Source of the DNA: Methyloceanibacter stevinii
GTDB lineage: Bacteria; Pseudomonadota; Alphaproteobacteria; Rhizobiales; Methyloligellaceae
Reading direction: 5' to 3'
Assembly: GCF_001723355.1 (NCBI RefSeq)
Contig: NZ_LPWE01000010.1
Coordinates: forward strand, 186,001-250,000
DNA length: 64,000 nt
The notes beneath the pieces are model-generated. The model was not told the origin of the DNA and searched no databases. It worked only from the letters and a program-made list of their open reading frames with translations. The translations under genes and the position numbers were made by a program. Below are positions 48,518 through 57,547 of the stretch, in pieces (within the stretch, counting starts at the first letter, position 1; each line of letters starts with the position of its first letter).

Positions 48518-49345
48518 CTAGGACCCGCCCTGGGGTTTACTCGTCCCGCTGAATTTCTCGCCGTCCGTATCCACCACCGACACGTCGAGCTCGTTGTGGT
48601 CGCCCTTCGCGAAGGTGAAGCGGAAGTTCGGATTGGTCGAAACGGAGAACGTGCTGTCCAGCTTGAACACCAGCTCGCCATCCCGCTCGACAGTCACCTC
48701 TTTGACGTAGCGGGCGGGAATGAACTTGGCGGTGTTGATGTCGAGCTGCATGCCGTTGTGGTTCGGATGCTTGATCATGACCTGGCCCTGCCAGATCGGA
48801 TTGCTGCTGAGAGCCGGAGCGAACGTCCGAACGATCGTCTTGCCCATTCCGGCCGTGTCCGCATCCGGGTCCTTGGCCTGCATGGCGGCGCATCCTCCTG
48901 CGGCGGACAAAAACTTCGTCGCCATGTGGAGGCTGCCGTCTTCAAGCTCGAGCACGGCCCGGGCATGGGAGAAGTTGTCGACACGGACACGCGTGGCGAA
49001 GCTGCGCTCGCCGCCGGAACCGGCCGCCGGACCGAACGTAAGAGTCGCGACCTTCGGATCCGGGTTCTTGTCGATGAAGATCGAGAGAGATTTGACCTTG
49101 TCTTTCACGTGAGGCGGGATCCGCACCGTGATCGGCACGATGGCGGCGTCCTCAATCTTCTGAGGCGTTTCGAGAACGACTGCACCGTCCTCCTCCGTGA
49201 TCGGACGGTCGCCAAAGGCCTGCTCGCGCAGGATCGGCCACACGTCTTCATCGGCATGCGCCGGCACCATCGCTAGAGCGCCGATACTGGCTGCGAGCAC
49301 GGCGCCGCAGAGCGTCCGGCTGAGCGTGTTGAAAGCGTATGTCAT
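48518..49345 (-). CDS. Quinoprotein dehydrogenase-associated SoxYZ-like carrier
   Basis: A 275-residue periplasmic protein with a signal peptide (about residues 1-31, ending MVPAHA). A SoxY-like domain (PITVRIPPHVKDKVKSLSIFIDKNPDPKVATLTFG) is followed by a SoxZ-like domain (VMIKHPNHNGMQLDINTAKFIPARYVKEVTVERDGELVF). The fused form, with FLSAAGGCAAM, matches the family found beside PQQ-dependent dehydrogenases rather than thiosulfate oxidation genes. It probably carries a covalent intermediate in a relay with the metallohydrolase encoded upstream. No PQQ dehydrogenase gene is in the window. Confidence 0.88.
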   Translation of the reverse strand: MTYAFNTLSRTLCGAVLAASIGALAMVPAHADEDVWPILREQAFGDRPITEEDGAVVLETPQKIEDAAIVPITVRIPPHVKDKVKSLSIFIDKNPDPKVATLTFGPAAGSGGERSFATRVRVDNFSHARAVLELEDGSLHMATKFLSAAGGCAAMQAKDPDADTAGMGKTIVRTFAPALSSNPIWQGQVMIKHPNHNGMQLDINTAKFIPARYVKEVTVERDGELVFKLDSTFSVSTNPNFRFTFAKGDHNELDVSVVDTDGEKFSGTSKPQGGS

Positions 49346-49379
49346 GGCCTTGGAGTTCCTCTTCTCACGTCGTTCTCAG

Positions 49380-50387
49380 CTATTCCCATTCGAGTTCAGC
49401 ATAGGCGGCAGTGACGTTGCGCACATGATACTGGTCAAACAGCTTCCAGGCATCCTTTTCAGTGAAGCCGGCCGACTTCGTCGCCTGCTCCAACGTCTTG
49501 CCTTCGGCGATTTGGCGCCGCACGTCGTCCGCAATGGTGGATAGGTATTCCTGTTCCGGAACCAGCGCTTGCGGCAGTTCCATCGTCTTCGGCCCGTGGC
49601 CGGGAACCACGCGGGCCGCCTTCCGTTTCCCCATCTCGTCGAGCACCGCGAGCCAGCCCGTGATCGACCCGTCGATGGTCGGGACGTGCACGGAAAACAG
49701 CAGATCCCCGAGAAAGAGCGTATTCGTCTTCAGGTCCGTCACGATCATATCGTTGTCGGTGTGGGCCGTGGGCTGCGGCTCCAGCAGCAATTCCCGGTCG
49801 CCGAGGTCCAGCTTGGTCGGCTCCTTGATCCCGAGCGTCGGCAGAATGATCTCGCTGCCGGCGAAGCCATCGGCGCCGATCATCTGTTCGTTGGCGACGA
49901 GATAGCTGTCTTTGCGCGTCCCGAGCGCCCGCGCGAGTTTGTAGTGACCGACGAATTCGGGATTGTCCTGTTTGAAAGCCGCATTCCCAAAGACATGGTC
50001 GGGATGCATATGCGTGTTGATCACGTATTTTATGGGCTTATCGGTGACGGACCGAATGGCGTCGCGCAGGTCGGCGCCGAGCTTCGCGCTCCCTGACGTA
50101 TCGATGACGGCGACGGCCTCGGATCCGACGACGAAACTCGCATTGGCGATGTCCCCGCCATTGGCGGCGGACTGAACCTCGTAGCGTCCCTGATGCACGA
50201 AGACGCCGGGCGCAACTTCGCTCACATCGCTGGTGGACGCATGCGCGGGCCCGTAGCGCAGGAGCGGCGTGGAGGCCATCGCCAGGCCTGCCAGGATCAC
50301 ATTCCGGCGCGAGAGCACATGGACCCCGCAGCCGCAGCTGTGTGGAACCCTGCTCCCTGTGGGGTGACTGTGAGGGTCGTTCGACAT
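49380..50387 (-). CDS. Quinoprotein relay system zinc metallohydrolase
   Basis: A 335-residue metallo-beta-lactamase-fold protein. A twin-arginine-like signal (SRRNVILAGLAMASTPLL) follows a Cys-containing leader. The zinc motif is NTHMHPDHVFGN; further ligands are in PTAHTDNDMIV and VVPGHGP. It resembles SoxH-related hydrolases associated with PQQ enzymes. It heads the operon with the SoxYZ-like carrier (34 bases later) and the TetR gene. Expression is probably controlled at the palindrome 13 bases upstream of the ATG. Confidence 0.87.
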   Translation of the reverse strand: MSNDPHSHPTGSRVPHSCGCGVHVLSRRNVILAGLAMASTPLLRYGPAHASTSDVSEVAPGVFVHQGRYEVQSAANGGDIANASFVVGSEAVAVIDTSGSAKLGADLRDAIRSVTDKPIKYVINTHMHPDHVFGNAAFKQDNPEFVGHYKLARALGTRKDSYLVANEQMIGADGFAGSEIILPTLGIKEPTKLDLGDRELLLEPQPTAHTDNDMIVTDLKTNTLFLGDLLFSVHVPTIDGSITGWLAVLDEMGKRKAARVVPGHGPKTMELPQALVPEQEYLSTIADDVRRQIAEGKTLEQATKSAGFTEKDAWKLFDQYHVRNVTAAYAELEWE

Positions 50388-50399
50388 CTGAGCAGCATT

Positions 50400-50417
50400 C
50401 TACCTATCACTAGGTAG
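50400..50417. promoter_or_regulatory. Probable TetR operator of the quinoprotein relay operon
   Basis: CTACCTA and TAGGTAG form a perfect 7-base inverted repeat with a TCAC spacer, giving an 18-base palindrome of the size bound by TetR-family dimers. It ends 13 bases before the metallohydrolase start codon, in the promoter/leader area. The operon's own third gene encodes a TetR regulator. It also lies upstream of the divergent Hsp20 gene. Confidence 0.7.
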
Positions 50418-50609
50418 GTGCGTCAAGTTGTCTTGCATCCCGGCTGCGCAGGTCACAAAAAAGTGGCGGCTCCCACCCATAGGAGCGCCGCGCAGACCGG
50501 CGGGCCTTACTTGATTTCGGCCGCCGGACACCCATATCGGGGTTGCTTTCTTGGTGATTTCCGGCCCGTCGGACGGCGGCGGAAGAAGAGGCCCCTTGCC
50601 GGATACTGG

Positions 50610-51023
50610 ATGACACGTCTCGACGGCAGTCTATGGATCAGCGTCGGCACCGCCCAGAAGAGCCTCGCGACGAAGCTGGCCGAAGGCGGCTATCCGCCCT
50701 ACAACGTTGAAATCCTTCCTGCGGAGGCACAGCGCCCCGAGCGATTGCGGATTACTCTGGCCGTGGCCGGCTTCTCCCGGGAAGAGCTGGACGTGCGCAT
50801 CGCAGACGGAGCACTTCATATCCGCGGTGAAAAACCGGAAGAAGACAGCAGGGACTATTTGCACCGCGGCCTCGCCAGCCGCCGCTTCAAGAGGACATTT
50901 GCGCTTGTCAACGGCGTCGAAGTGCGTAAAGCGGAGTTAGACAACGGGCTCCTGGCCATCGAGCTCGAGAGGCTTCCGCAGGAGACGCGCGCCTTCAAGG
51001 TCGGGATCAAGTCCGCTGGCTGA
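50610..51023 (+). CDS. Hsp20/alpha-crystallin small heat-shock protein
   Basis: A 137-residue small heat-shock protein. The alpha-crystallin core runs YNVEILPAEAQRPERLRITLAVAGFSREELDVRIADGALHIRGEK through a FKRTFAL segment to LDNGLLAIELER. It holds unfolded proteins under stress. The ATG at 50610 has no strong RBS, which is common for heat-shock genes under RNA-thermometer control, but I could not confirm such a structure. A DUF1150 gene follows 11 bases later, the usual pair in Hyphomicrobiales. Confidence 0.9.
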   Translation: MTRLDGSLWISVGTAQKSLATKLAEGGYPPYNVEILPAEAQRPERLRITLAVAGFSREELDVRIADGALHIRGEKPEEDSRDYLHRGLASRRFKRTFALVNGVEVRKAELDNGLLAIELERLPQETRAFKVGIKSAG

Positions 51024-51034
51024 GATGTTTGGAA

Positions 51035-51310
51035 ATGAGTTTGATGAATAAGCACCAAGACGACGAGTCCGAGATCGCGATGAGCCCCAAGGAGCTTGCT
51101 CTGCTTGGAGAAGGCGAAGTCGCGTATATCAAACAGGTCGATTTCGACGATGCGGAGCGGCTCTTTCCGGCCCTCGACGATACGCCGGAAGGGATCGATC
51201 TGTTCGCCGTGCTGGGCGCCGACGGCACGCCAATCGCGTTGACCGATAGCCGCAACGCCGCGATCGCTAATGCGATCGAGAACGACCTCGTTCCCTTGAG
51301 CGTCCACTAA
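51035..51310 (+). CDS. DUF1150 family protein
   Basis: A 91-residue acidic protein with the family core MSPKELALLGEGEVAYIKQVDFDDAERLFPALDD and LFAVLGADGTPIALTDSRNAAIANAIENDLVPL. No function is known, but these proteins travel with Hsp20 genes in Hyphomicrobiales. Starts at 51035 or 51044 are both possible. Confidence 0.88.
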   Translation: MSLMNKHQDDESEIAMSPKELALLGEGEVAYIKQVDFDDAERLFPALDDTPEGIDLFAVLGADGTPIALTDSRNAAIANAIENDLVPLSVH

Positions 51311-51384
51311 TCACTAGTTCTGAAAACGTACTCGCAGCGCTCGCTGGAAGCGCGCGAAGCGCCGCCCTTCGAAGGCGAAGACCG

Positions 51385-51852
51385 CTACGCGGCGTGTGAG
51401 GCCGTGTCGTCCTGCGTGAGCACGGCGTAGAGCGCCTCGGCGTCGGCACTGGACTTCAGCTTCTTCACCGACGGGCGATCTCGCAACAAGCGCGAGATGC
51501 GCGCCAGGGCCTTCAGATGGTCCGCGCCGGCGCCCTCCGGCGCCAAGAGCAGCACAACAATCGTCACCGGCTCGGCGTCGGCCGCATCGAAGTCGATCGG
51601 CTCCGCCAGCCGCGCGAACACCCCGACGATCCTGTTCAGGCCCGGCATTTTGCCATGGGGGATTGCGACGCCCTGACCAAGCCCCGTGGATCCGAGCCGC
51701 TCCCGCTGCAACAGCACGTCGAAGATATCCCGCTCTTGGAGACCGCATATCTCCGAGGCGCGCGCCGAAAGCGTGGCCAAGAGCTGCTTCTTGTCCGCCG
51801 CGTTGAGGGACGGCAGGACGGCTTCGGGCGCAATGTAATCAGCTAGGGTCAT
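51385..51852 (-). CDS. ptsN: PTS IIA-like nitrogen regulatory protein PtsN
   Basis: A 155-residue EIIA-Ntr. It begins MTLADYIAPEAVLPSLNAADKKQLLATLSARA; the phospho-acceptor His is in GQGVAIPHGKMPGL, and the fold continues with PVTIVVLLLAPEGAGADHLKALARISRLL. It is the output of the nitrogen PTS and affects potassium, nitrogen and carbon signalling. The ATG at 51852 matches the family start. It lies beyond rpoN on the same strand, but the hpf gene normally between them is absent. Confidence 0.93.
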   Translation of the reverse strand: MTLADYIAPEAVLPSLNAADKKQLLATLSARASEICGLQERDIFDVLLQRERLGSTGLGQGVAIPHGKMPGLNRIVGVFARLAEPIDFDAADAEPVTIVVLLLAPEGAGADHLKALARISRLLRDRPSVKKLKSSADAEALYAVLTQDDTASHAA

Positions 51853-52272
51853 TTCGAGTACCTGTGTGCCTCCCATCCGGCACGGTCCACATGGACCAAC
51901 AAACACTTTTCGTTACGCGTGTGTTCCAACCAGCATGCGCGTGCCGGTCATTTCTGCCTCGCACGCGTAGCCCGGGGCCCGAGACCGCCGGAAAACTCTA
52001 TAGAACGCAAATTTGGACGAAAACGCGGAACGCTTTTGACGTGTTCTAGAAGTCTATCTGGTATCTGGCTGCGTTGTTTTTCCCGTAGGCAACCCGCTCA
52101 CGTCTTGCGGCTGCGTACCTCCCGGCACGAACTCCACAAGAAACGAGGCCAGCATCGGGATCTCTACGTCCCGGCCCAAACAACATTGACCTCTGTAGCG
52201 GAGGCCGGAAGCTAGCTCTGTGCTTGGAGGGTGTCAAATCCAAACCTCCACAAATGTCGAAAAGCCCGGCAG
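51853..52272. other. Gap between rpoN and ptsN without a gene
   Basis: This 420-base stretch contains no convincing coding sequence. In most Hyphomicrobiales and many other Proteobacteria the ribosome hibernation factor gene hpf lies here, but no HPF-like translation is seen on either strand. It should include the ptsN promoter. Confidence 0.6.
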
Positions 52273-53814
52273 CTAAGCGCTTACCGTCAGCGCCATGCGC
52301 TTCTGCCGGCGCCGCTGGACCGAGGATGGGATACCCAACGCCTCGCGGTATTTTGCGACGGTCCGGCGCGCGATATCGATGCCATCCACCTTGAGGCGCT
52401 CGACAATCTTGTCGTCGGATAGGACGTCTTCCGCAGGCTCCCCGTCGATCATTTCACGAATCCGGTGCCGCACGGCTTCCGAGGAGTGGAAATCGCCCTC
52501 ACCCGTGGCGGCAATCGCGGACGTGAAGAAGTATTTCAGCTCGAATAGGCCACGATTCGTCGCCATGTATTTGTTGGCCGTCACGCGGCTCACGGTCGAT
52601 TCGTGCATCGAAATCGCATCGGCGACGGTCTTGAGATTGAGCGGCCGCAAATGCCGGACGCCGTAGGTGAAGAACGCGTCCTGCTGGCGCACGATTTCCT
52701 GCGACACTTTCAGGATCGTGCGCGCGCGCTGATCGAGACTCTTCACCAGCCAGTTCGCCGTCTGCAGACAATCGACAAGGTAGCTCTTGTCGTCCTTGGC
52801 GAGCGGCGACTTGCTGACCCTCGCATAATAGGTCTGGTTGACGAGAACGCGGGGCAGCGTGTCCGAATTGAGCTCCACGTGATAACTGCCGTCCGGCAGT
52901 GTCCGCAGCAGCACGTCCGGCACGATGGGCTGTGCGGGAGTCACGCCGAATTCCAGTCCAGGCTTTGGATTGAGCCGTCTCACCTCGGCGATCATGTCCA
53001 CCAGATCCTCGTCGCTAACGCTTGTTGCGCGTTTCAAGGCGACGAGATCGTGGGCCGCGAGCAGGTGCAGATTGTCTATCAGCGCGGCCATGGCCGGATC
53101 GCATCGGTCCTGCTCTTTCAGCTGAAGTGACAGACACTCGCGCAGATCGCGCGCGAAGACACCGCACGGATCGAAGTCCTGCATCTGCCGCAACGTGTCT
53201 TCGACCAGGTCGAGTGGCGCCCCCAGCTGGCTGGCGAGCAAATCCAACTCGCCGCGCAGATAGCCGGATTCATCCGTCAGATCGATGATGTGCTGGCCGA
53301 TCATGCGTTGCGCGGGATCGGCGAAGGCCAGCGCAAGCTGCTCCGATAGATGGAGCCGCAACGTCTTTTCCTCCGCCACATAGGCTTCGAGGTCGGCGCC
53401 ATCTTCGGATACGCCCGGGCCGGACTGCGTCAAGCCGCTCCAGCCGCTGTCCATCACGGCGCCCGGAACAAAATCTTCCGAGTCGGGAAACATGTCGCGA
53501 GGATCGGCGTCCAGATCCTCCGTACGGTTGTTATCGCCGCCGGATTCGAGATCGACCCAATTATCGGAGTCGCGCGCATCCGTCGCGCTCTCGTTCTTCT
53601 CATCCGACCCTTCAGGGGCATTATCATCCGTTGTCGGACTAGCAGGACCGTCGCCGTCGCTGCGCTCGAGCAATGGATTGCGCTCGAGCTCCCCCTCCAC
53701 AAACGCGCTCAGCTCCATGTTCGACAGCTGCAGGAGTTTGATGGCCTGCTGCAACTGAGGCGTCATGACCAGACTCTGGGTCTGGCGCATTTCGAGCTTT
53801 GCGTTGATCGCCAT
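52273..53814 (-). CDS. rpoN: RNA polymerase sigma-54 factor
   Basis: A 513-residue sigma-54. Region I is LEMRQTQSLVMTPQLQQAIKLLQLSN with the Gln-rich activator contact; an acidic region II follows; the core-binding region includes FDPCGVFARDLRECL; and the RpoN box ARRTVAKYRE near the C-terminus reads the -24 promoter element. It directs transcription of nitrogen and other activator-dependent genes. It follows lptB by 26 bases, the conserved lptA-lptB-rpoN order. Confidence 0.97.
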   Translation of the reverse strand: MAINAKLEMRQTQSLVMTPQLQQAIKLLQLSNMELSAFVEGELERNPLLERSDGDGPASPTTDDNAPEGSDEKNESATDARDSDNWVDLESGGDNNRTEDLDADPRDMFPDSEDFVPGAVMDSGWSGLTQSGPGVSEDGADLEAYVAEEKTLRLHLSEQLALAFADPAQRMIGQHIIDLTDESGYLRGELDLLASQLGAPLDLVEDTLRQMQDFDPCGVFARDLRECLSLQLKEQDRCDPAMAALIDNLHLLAAHDLVALKRATSVSDEDLVDMIAEVRRLNPKPGLEFGVTPAQPIVPDVLLRTLPDGSYHVELNSDTLPRVLVNQTYYARVSKSPLAKDDKSYLVDCLQTANWLVKSLDQRARTILKVSQEIVRQQDAFFTYGVRHLRPLNLKTVADAISMHESTVSRVTANKYMATNRGLFELKYFFTSAIAATGEGDFHSSEAVRHRIREMIDGEPAEDVLSDDKIVERLKVDGIDIARRTVAKYREALGIPSSVQRRRQKRMALTVSA

Positions 53815-53840
53815 CTACGAAGTCACTCGCGATCACATAG

Positions 53841-54939
53841 TCAGATTTTGAAATCGTCGCCCAGATAGACGCGTCTGACGTCTTCATTGTTGACGATCTC
53901 GTGGGTGGTTCCGTGGGTCAAAACTGTCCCGTCATGAATAATATAGGCCCGGCCCACGAGGTCGAGCGTCTCGCGAACATTGTGATCGGTGATCAGGACG
54001 CCGATGCCGCGCTGGGTGAGGTGCCGTACGAGCGCACGAATGTCGTTGACCGCGATCGGATCGATGCCGGCGAAAGGCTCGTCGAGCAGCATGTAGGACG
54101 GACGCGTGGCAAGGGCACGCGCGATCTCGACACGGCGCCGCTCGCCACCGGACAGGCGCATGGACGGCGAGGTTCGCAGCCGCGTGATCCGGAATTCCTC
54201 AAGCAAGGCATCCAACTGTTCCCGGCGCGCCTTTTTGTTCGGCTCCACCGTTTCCAAGACCGCCAGGATGTTCTCCTCGACCGTCAGACCGCGAAAGATG
54301 GATGCTTCCTGCGGCAAATAACCGATCCCGAGCCGGGCGCGGCGGTACATCGGCAGGCGCGTGACGTCCTGCCCATCGATCTTGATCGAGCCCTCGTCCG
54401 CCGGAATGAGCCCGGTAATCATGTAGAACGTCGTCGTCTTACCCGCACCGTTGGGGCCGAGCAGCCCCACGGCCTCGCCGCGCTGGACATCGAGGCTGAC
54501 ACCGCGGACGACCGTGCGCTTCTTGAAGCTCTTGACGATCGAACGGATGGTCAGCCAGCCCTCGCCTGGCTCATGCAGTCCTTGCGCTCCTGCCTGGGCC
54601 TGTTCCGCATGCGGCGGTGGCGGCGGCACAGTGCCCGGGCGGGACCGGCGGAATCCTATGAGGCTGCGGCGCCGGCTGCGCGACCGGCTGCCGCTGGGGC
54701 ACGGGCTGCCCCTGAGGCGCCGGCATGGCCGGGCGCGGCGCTTGGCTTGGATGGGCGGTTTGACCCGGATGGATACGCTGGTCGGGTTGCGTCGGGGCGC
54801 TCGGGTGCCCCTGGTCGCGACGTGGCACGTGCGCAGGCTGCGCCCCAGCGGACGCACCTTGCGGAGCGGAAACTGCTCCTTGTCCCGGTATCGAGACCAC
54901 CTTGCCCACTGCTCGTGTCACCCTTCGGTTGAAACGCAC
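53841..54939 (-). CDS. lptB: LPS export ABC transporter ATPase LptB with Pro/Gln-rich N-terminal extension, one frameshift
   Basis: The ATPase part (about 245 residues) begins LTIRSIVKSFKKRTVVRGVSLDV and has Walker A GPNGAGKTT, signature LSGGERRRVEIARAL, Walker B YMLLDEPFAGIDP and H-loop ITDHNVRETL. LptB2 powers LptFG to extract LPS from the inner membrane. Upstream, a GTG at 54939 opens a ~100-residue Pro/Gln/Ala-rich extension (SIPGQGAVSAPQGAS, PVPQRQPVAQPAPQPH). Removing one G of a G3 run near 54636 joins it in frame as IPPVPPGTVPPPPP to the ATPase. The shift is likely a sequencing error. Without it, an internal start would give a shorter LptB. Confidence 0.85.
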
Positions 54940-55113
54940 CGCCGTTAATATCGGTTAAAGTGTACGCAGAATACCTGCAGAAATCCCTGACATTCCAATT
55001 CTGCGACAATCACGGCCACAGCGGGGCGCGGCACACGGACGCGCGCAAAGAGCGCATGTGCGACGTGGTGGCGCGCCGCGACGACGCCGGCCGGCCGGGG
55101 AAACATCCCAGGG

Positions 55114-55875
55114 TCAGGGCTGCGCGGCCTCTTTCGCTTTCTTCTTCTTCTCCTTGCCGGGCTTTTTCTTCTCTTCCTTCGGGAGGAGCAAAGCGCGGAT
55201 TCGGCGGCTGCCGTCCTGTGTCGTGCCGGTGTTCTCGAACCGGCTCTCGCCCGTGGCCAGGTCGATATTGAGCCGGTCTCCCTTTAGCACGTTCTGCCCT
55301 TGGGATAGTACCACATTGCCGCCGACCAGAGCCTTCTGCCCGGCCACGTCGTAGATGGCCCAATCGCTGGTCGTCGTCTGATCTTCGTCACTGTTGATGA
55401 CCACGTTGCCGCTCACGGTGACCTTCTGGGTGGGAACGTCATAGACGAGGTGATCGCAGGTCGTCGTCTGATTGTCCTCGCCGCTGATCACCACGCTGCC
55501 GCGCGCCTCGATCTTCTCGATCTGGCCGTCGGGGCCAGAGTCGCCAGCGGCCGGGGGCTGCGCTTCAGCCGCGGCCTGCTGCTGATCGGGTTGTCCCGTG
55601 AGCTCGTTCGCCCCGCCGACATAGTGCACGTCGAGTTGCGCCGCCCGCAGGGTCGAGGAGCCCTGGCTGGCCCGGACATTGCCCTTGAACACGGCCAGCT
55701 TCTTCTCGTCGTAGACGGTGAGCGTGTCGGACAAGATGTCGATGGGCTTGTCGGAATTCTTGGACAGGCCCTTGAAGGCACTCTTGACCTCCTCGGCGAC
55801 AGCCGGGCTTGGCGAGAACGCTCCCAGCAAGACCACAGCGGCTACCGGGATCCAAGAGACGGGCGCCAGTCTCAT
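55114..55875 (-). CDS. lptA: LPS export periplasmic bridge protein LptA
   Basis: A 253-residue precursor with a signal peptide (about 1-27) and an OstA-like beta-jellyroll: KPIDILSDTLTVYDEKKLAVFKGNVRASQGSSTLRAAQLDVHY, VVISGEDNQTTTCDHLVYDVPTQKVTVSGNVVI, GQNVLKGDRLNIDLATGESRF. A basic Lys-rich tail ends it (LPKEEKKKPGKEKKKKAKE). LptA strands carry LPS across the periplasm from LptC to LptD. The start overlaps the lptC stop by 4 bases. Confidence 0.93.
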   Translation of the reverse strand: MRLAPVSWIPVAAVVLLGAFSPSPAVAEEVKSAFKGLSKNSDKPIDILSDTLTVYDEKKLAVFKGNVRASQGSSTLRAAQLDVHYVGGANELTGQPDQQQAAAEAQPPAAGDSGPDGQIEKIEARGSVVISGEDNQTTTCDHLVYDVPTQKVTVSGNVVINSDEDQTTTSDWAIYDVAGQKALVGGNVVLSQGQNVLKGDRLNIDLATGESRFENTGTTQDGSRRIRALLLPKEEKKKPGKEKKKKAKEAAQP

Positions 55876-56627
55876 TGCGCCGGCCCCGTCTGTGTCTCGG
55901 CCGGGGCGGGCGCAGGTGTGCCGGAGGCGGCCGGTTGGGGTGCCGGCGCTGCGGCCTTGCCCTTCCGAGGCTTCAGATGAACGGCCACCTTCCCGCGAAA
56001 GACGATCTCGTTCTTGTCCGAATACAGGGTCATGGCGTTCGCCCGGACGGTTCCGGACGGCAGGTCGAGTTTGACCGGGTTATGCGACCGAAGAATCTGG
56101 TTCTTCATGTCGATCGTGGCGTAGGAGAGTTCGCCGGTCAGACCCGCACTCGTGGCGAGCGTGATCCGATCCTTGAGAATGAGCCGCTCCTTCTTCGAAT
56201 CGAACTTGCCCCGCACAGCGCGCATACGCGACCAGCTTGCGTTGGCCTTGTTGGTCACGTCGGCCTCGATCTTGTTCAATGCGACGAGGTTGGGGTTCGT
56301 GACGTCCTGATCCGCGTAATCGGCCCTGATGACGTAGTCCCCATTCTTCTTGTCGGTCCCTCGCATGGTTGGATTGAGCATCCGCAAGGCGCCGTCAGTC
56401 ACCTGGAGACCGTCGATGCTCGCGGTGATGCCGCCGACATGGACGTTCATACGCGTCGAGAAGAAGTAGGCGCCCAGCACGAGAATGGCGAGAACGGGCA
56501 GCGCCTTTCGCAGGACACCAACCACCATGCTGTGACGCTTGGCATTGCGCATCGCCCGGGCGCGCTCTTCAGGCGTCCGTATCCGGTGGCGCGACCGTGC
56601 GCCCGCGATATTCGCCTCATATGCCAT
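55872..56627 (-). CDS. lptC: LPS export protein LptC
   Basis: A 251-residue inner-membrane-anchored jellyroll protein. One membrane helix (about residues 40-60, VVGVLRKALPVLAILVLGAYFF) is followed by the periplasmic domain (NPNLVALNKIEADVTNKANASWSRM; GELSYATIDMKNQILRSHNPVKL). An Ala/Pro-rich tail (APAPQPAASGTPAPAPAETQTGP) ends it. LptC passes LPS from LptBFG to LptA. The ATG at 56627 is chosen; a GTG at 56660 would add 11 residues. Confidence 0.9.
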   Translation of the reverse strand: MAYEANIAGARSRHRIRTPEERARAMRNAKRHSMVVGVLRKALPVLAILVLGAYFFSTRMNVHVGGITASIDGLQVTDGALRMLNPTMRGTDKKNGDYVIRADYADQDVTNPNLVALNKIEADVTNKANASWSRMRAVRGKFDSKKERLILKDRITLATSAGLTGELSYATIDMKNQILRSHNPVKLDLPSGTVRANAMTLYSDKNEIVFRGKVAVHLKPRKGKAAAPAPQPAASGTPAPAPAETQTGPAQ

Positions 56628-56757
56628 TACATTCGCCAACTTCCGCGCTCCTGGCTCCACGTACGATTGGACAGGCCGGAACCGTTAGGTAGCTAGCCGC
56701 AGGACTTTGATCAGATTGCGACCGGGGCCCTTGATTTCCTGCGGTTTTTCGCGGGCC

Positions 56758-57378
56758 TCAATGGGCGAAGATATCCATTTCGGACCAGCCTTTGAGGTCC
56801 AATTCGGCGCGGACCGGCAGAAACGCGAAACAGGCGCGCGCGAGATGAGCGCGGCCTTCGCGATCGAGCATCGCATCCAGCCGCTCCTTCAGAGCATGCA
56901 GATACAGTACGTCGCTGGCCGCATAGCTGAGCTGTTCGGGGCTCAATGTCTCCGCGCCCCAGTCGGAGGACTGCTGCTGCTTGGACAGCTCGACGCCCAG
57001 GAGCTCGCGGCACAAATCCTTCAGGCCATGCCGGTCGGTATAGGTCCGAGCCAGTTTCGAGGCGATCTTGGTGCAGTAGATCGGTGCCGTGTCGACCCCC
57101 AGATACTGCTTCAGCACGGCCACATCGAAACGCGCGTAGTGGAAGATCTTGAGAACGCTCTCGTCGGCCAGCAGGCGCTTCAACTCGGGCGCATCGTCAC
57201 CCGGTGAAATCTGCACCAGGACCGCCCGTCCGTCACCGTCGGAGAGTTGCACCAAGCAGAGCCGGTCGCGCTGAGGATTGAGGCCGAGCGTCTCGGTATC
57301 GACCGCGATCGCCTTGGCCTTGAAGCGGCCCGGCGGCAAGTCACCCTTGAAGAGTTCAACGGTCGAGGACTGGCTCAA
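56758..57378 (-). CDS. rnd: Ribonuclease D, short form
   Basis: A 206-residue DEDD exonuclease with only the 3'-5' exonuclease domain: Exo I AIAVDTETLGLN, Exo II HYARFDVAVL, Exo III with YAASDVLYLHAL. The HRDC domains of E. coli RNase D are absent. It trims tRNA precursors and other small RNAs. It starts 82 bases after tRNA-Leu on the same strand and precedes lptC. Confidence 0.92.
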   Translation of the reverse strand: MSQSSTVELFKGDLPPGRFKAKAIAVDTETLGLNPQRDRLCLVQLSDGDGRAVLVQISPGDDAPELKRLLADESVLKIFHYARFDVAVLKQYLGVDTAPIYCTKIASKLARTYTDRHGLKDLCRELLGVELSKQQQSSDWGAETLSPEQLSYAASDVLYLHALKERLDAMLDREGRAHLARACFAFLPVRAELDLKGWSEMDIFAH

Positions 57379-57460
57379 TTGCGCCTTTCCGGAAGGACCT
57401 CGTCAGACCCTTCTTGCCGACTGAGACGCTCGCCGTACCATTGCACGGCGAGACGAGAGA

Positions 57461-57547
57461 TGGTGCCCAGGAGAAGACTCGAACTTCCACGCCCATACGG
57501 GCACTAGCACCTGAAGCTAGCGCGTCTACCAATTCCGCCACCTGGGC
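57461..57547 (-). tRNA. tRNA-Leu(CAG)
   Basis: An 87-base class II tRNA. On the minus strand it starts GCCCAGGTGGCGGAATTGG, has anticodon stem CTAGC/GCTAG around loop TTCAGGT (anticodon CAG), a long variable arm, the T-arm GTTCGAGTC and an encoded CCA end. Confidence 0.96.

Noticed and set aside
50418-50609. ROSE-type RNA thermometer upstream of the Hsp20 gene
   Set aside because: The position fits and no strong RBS is seen, but I could not find the conserved anti-Shine-Dalgarno pairing by eye.
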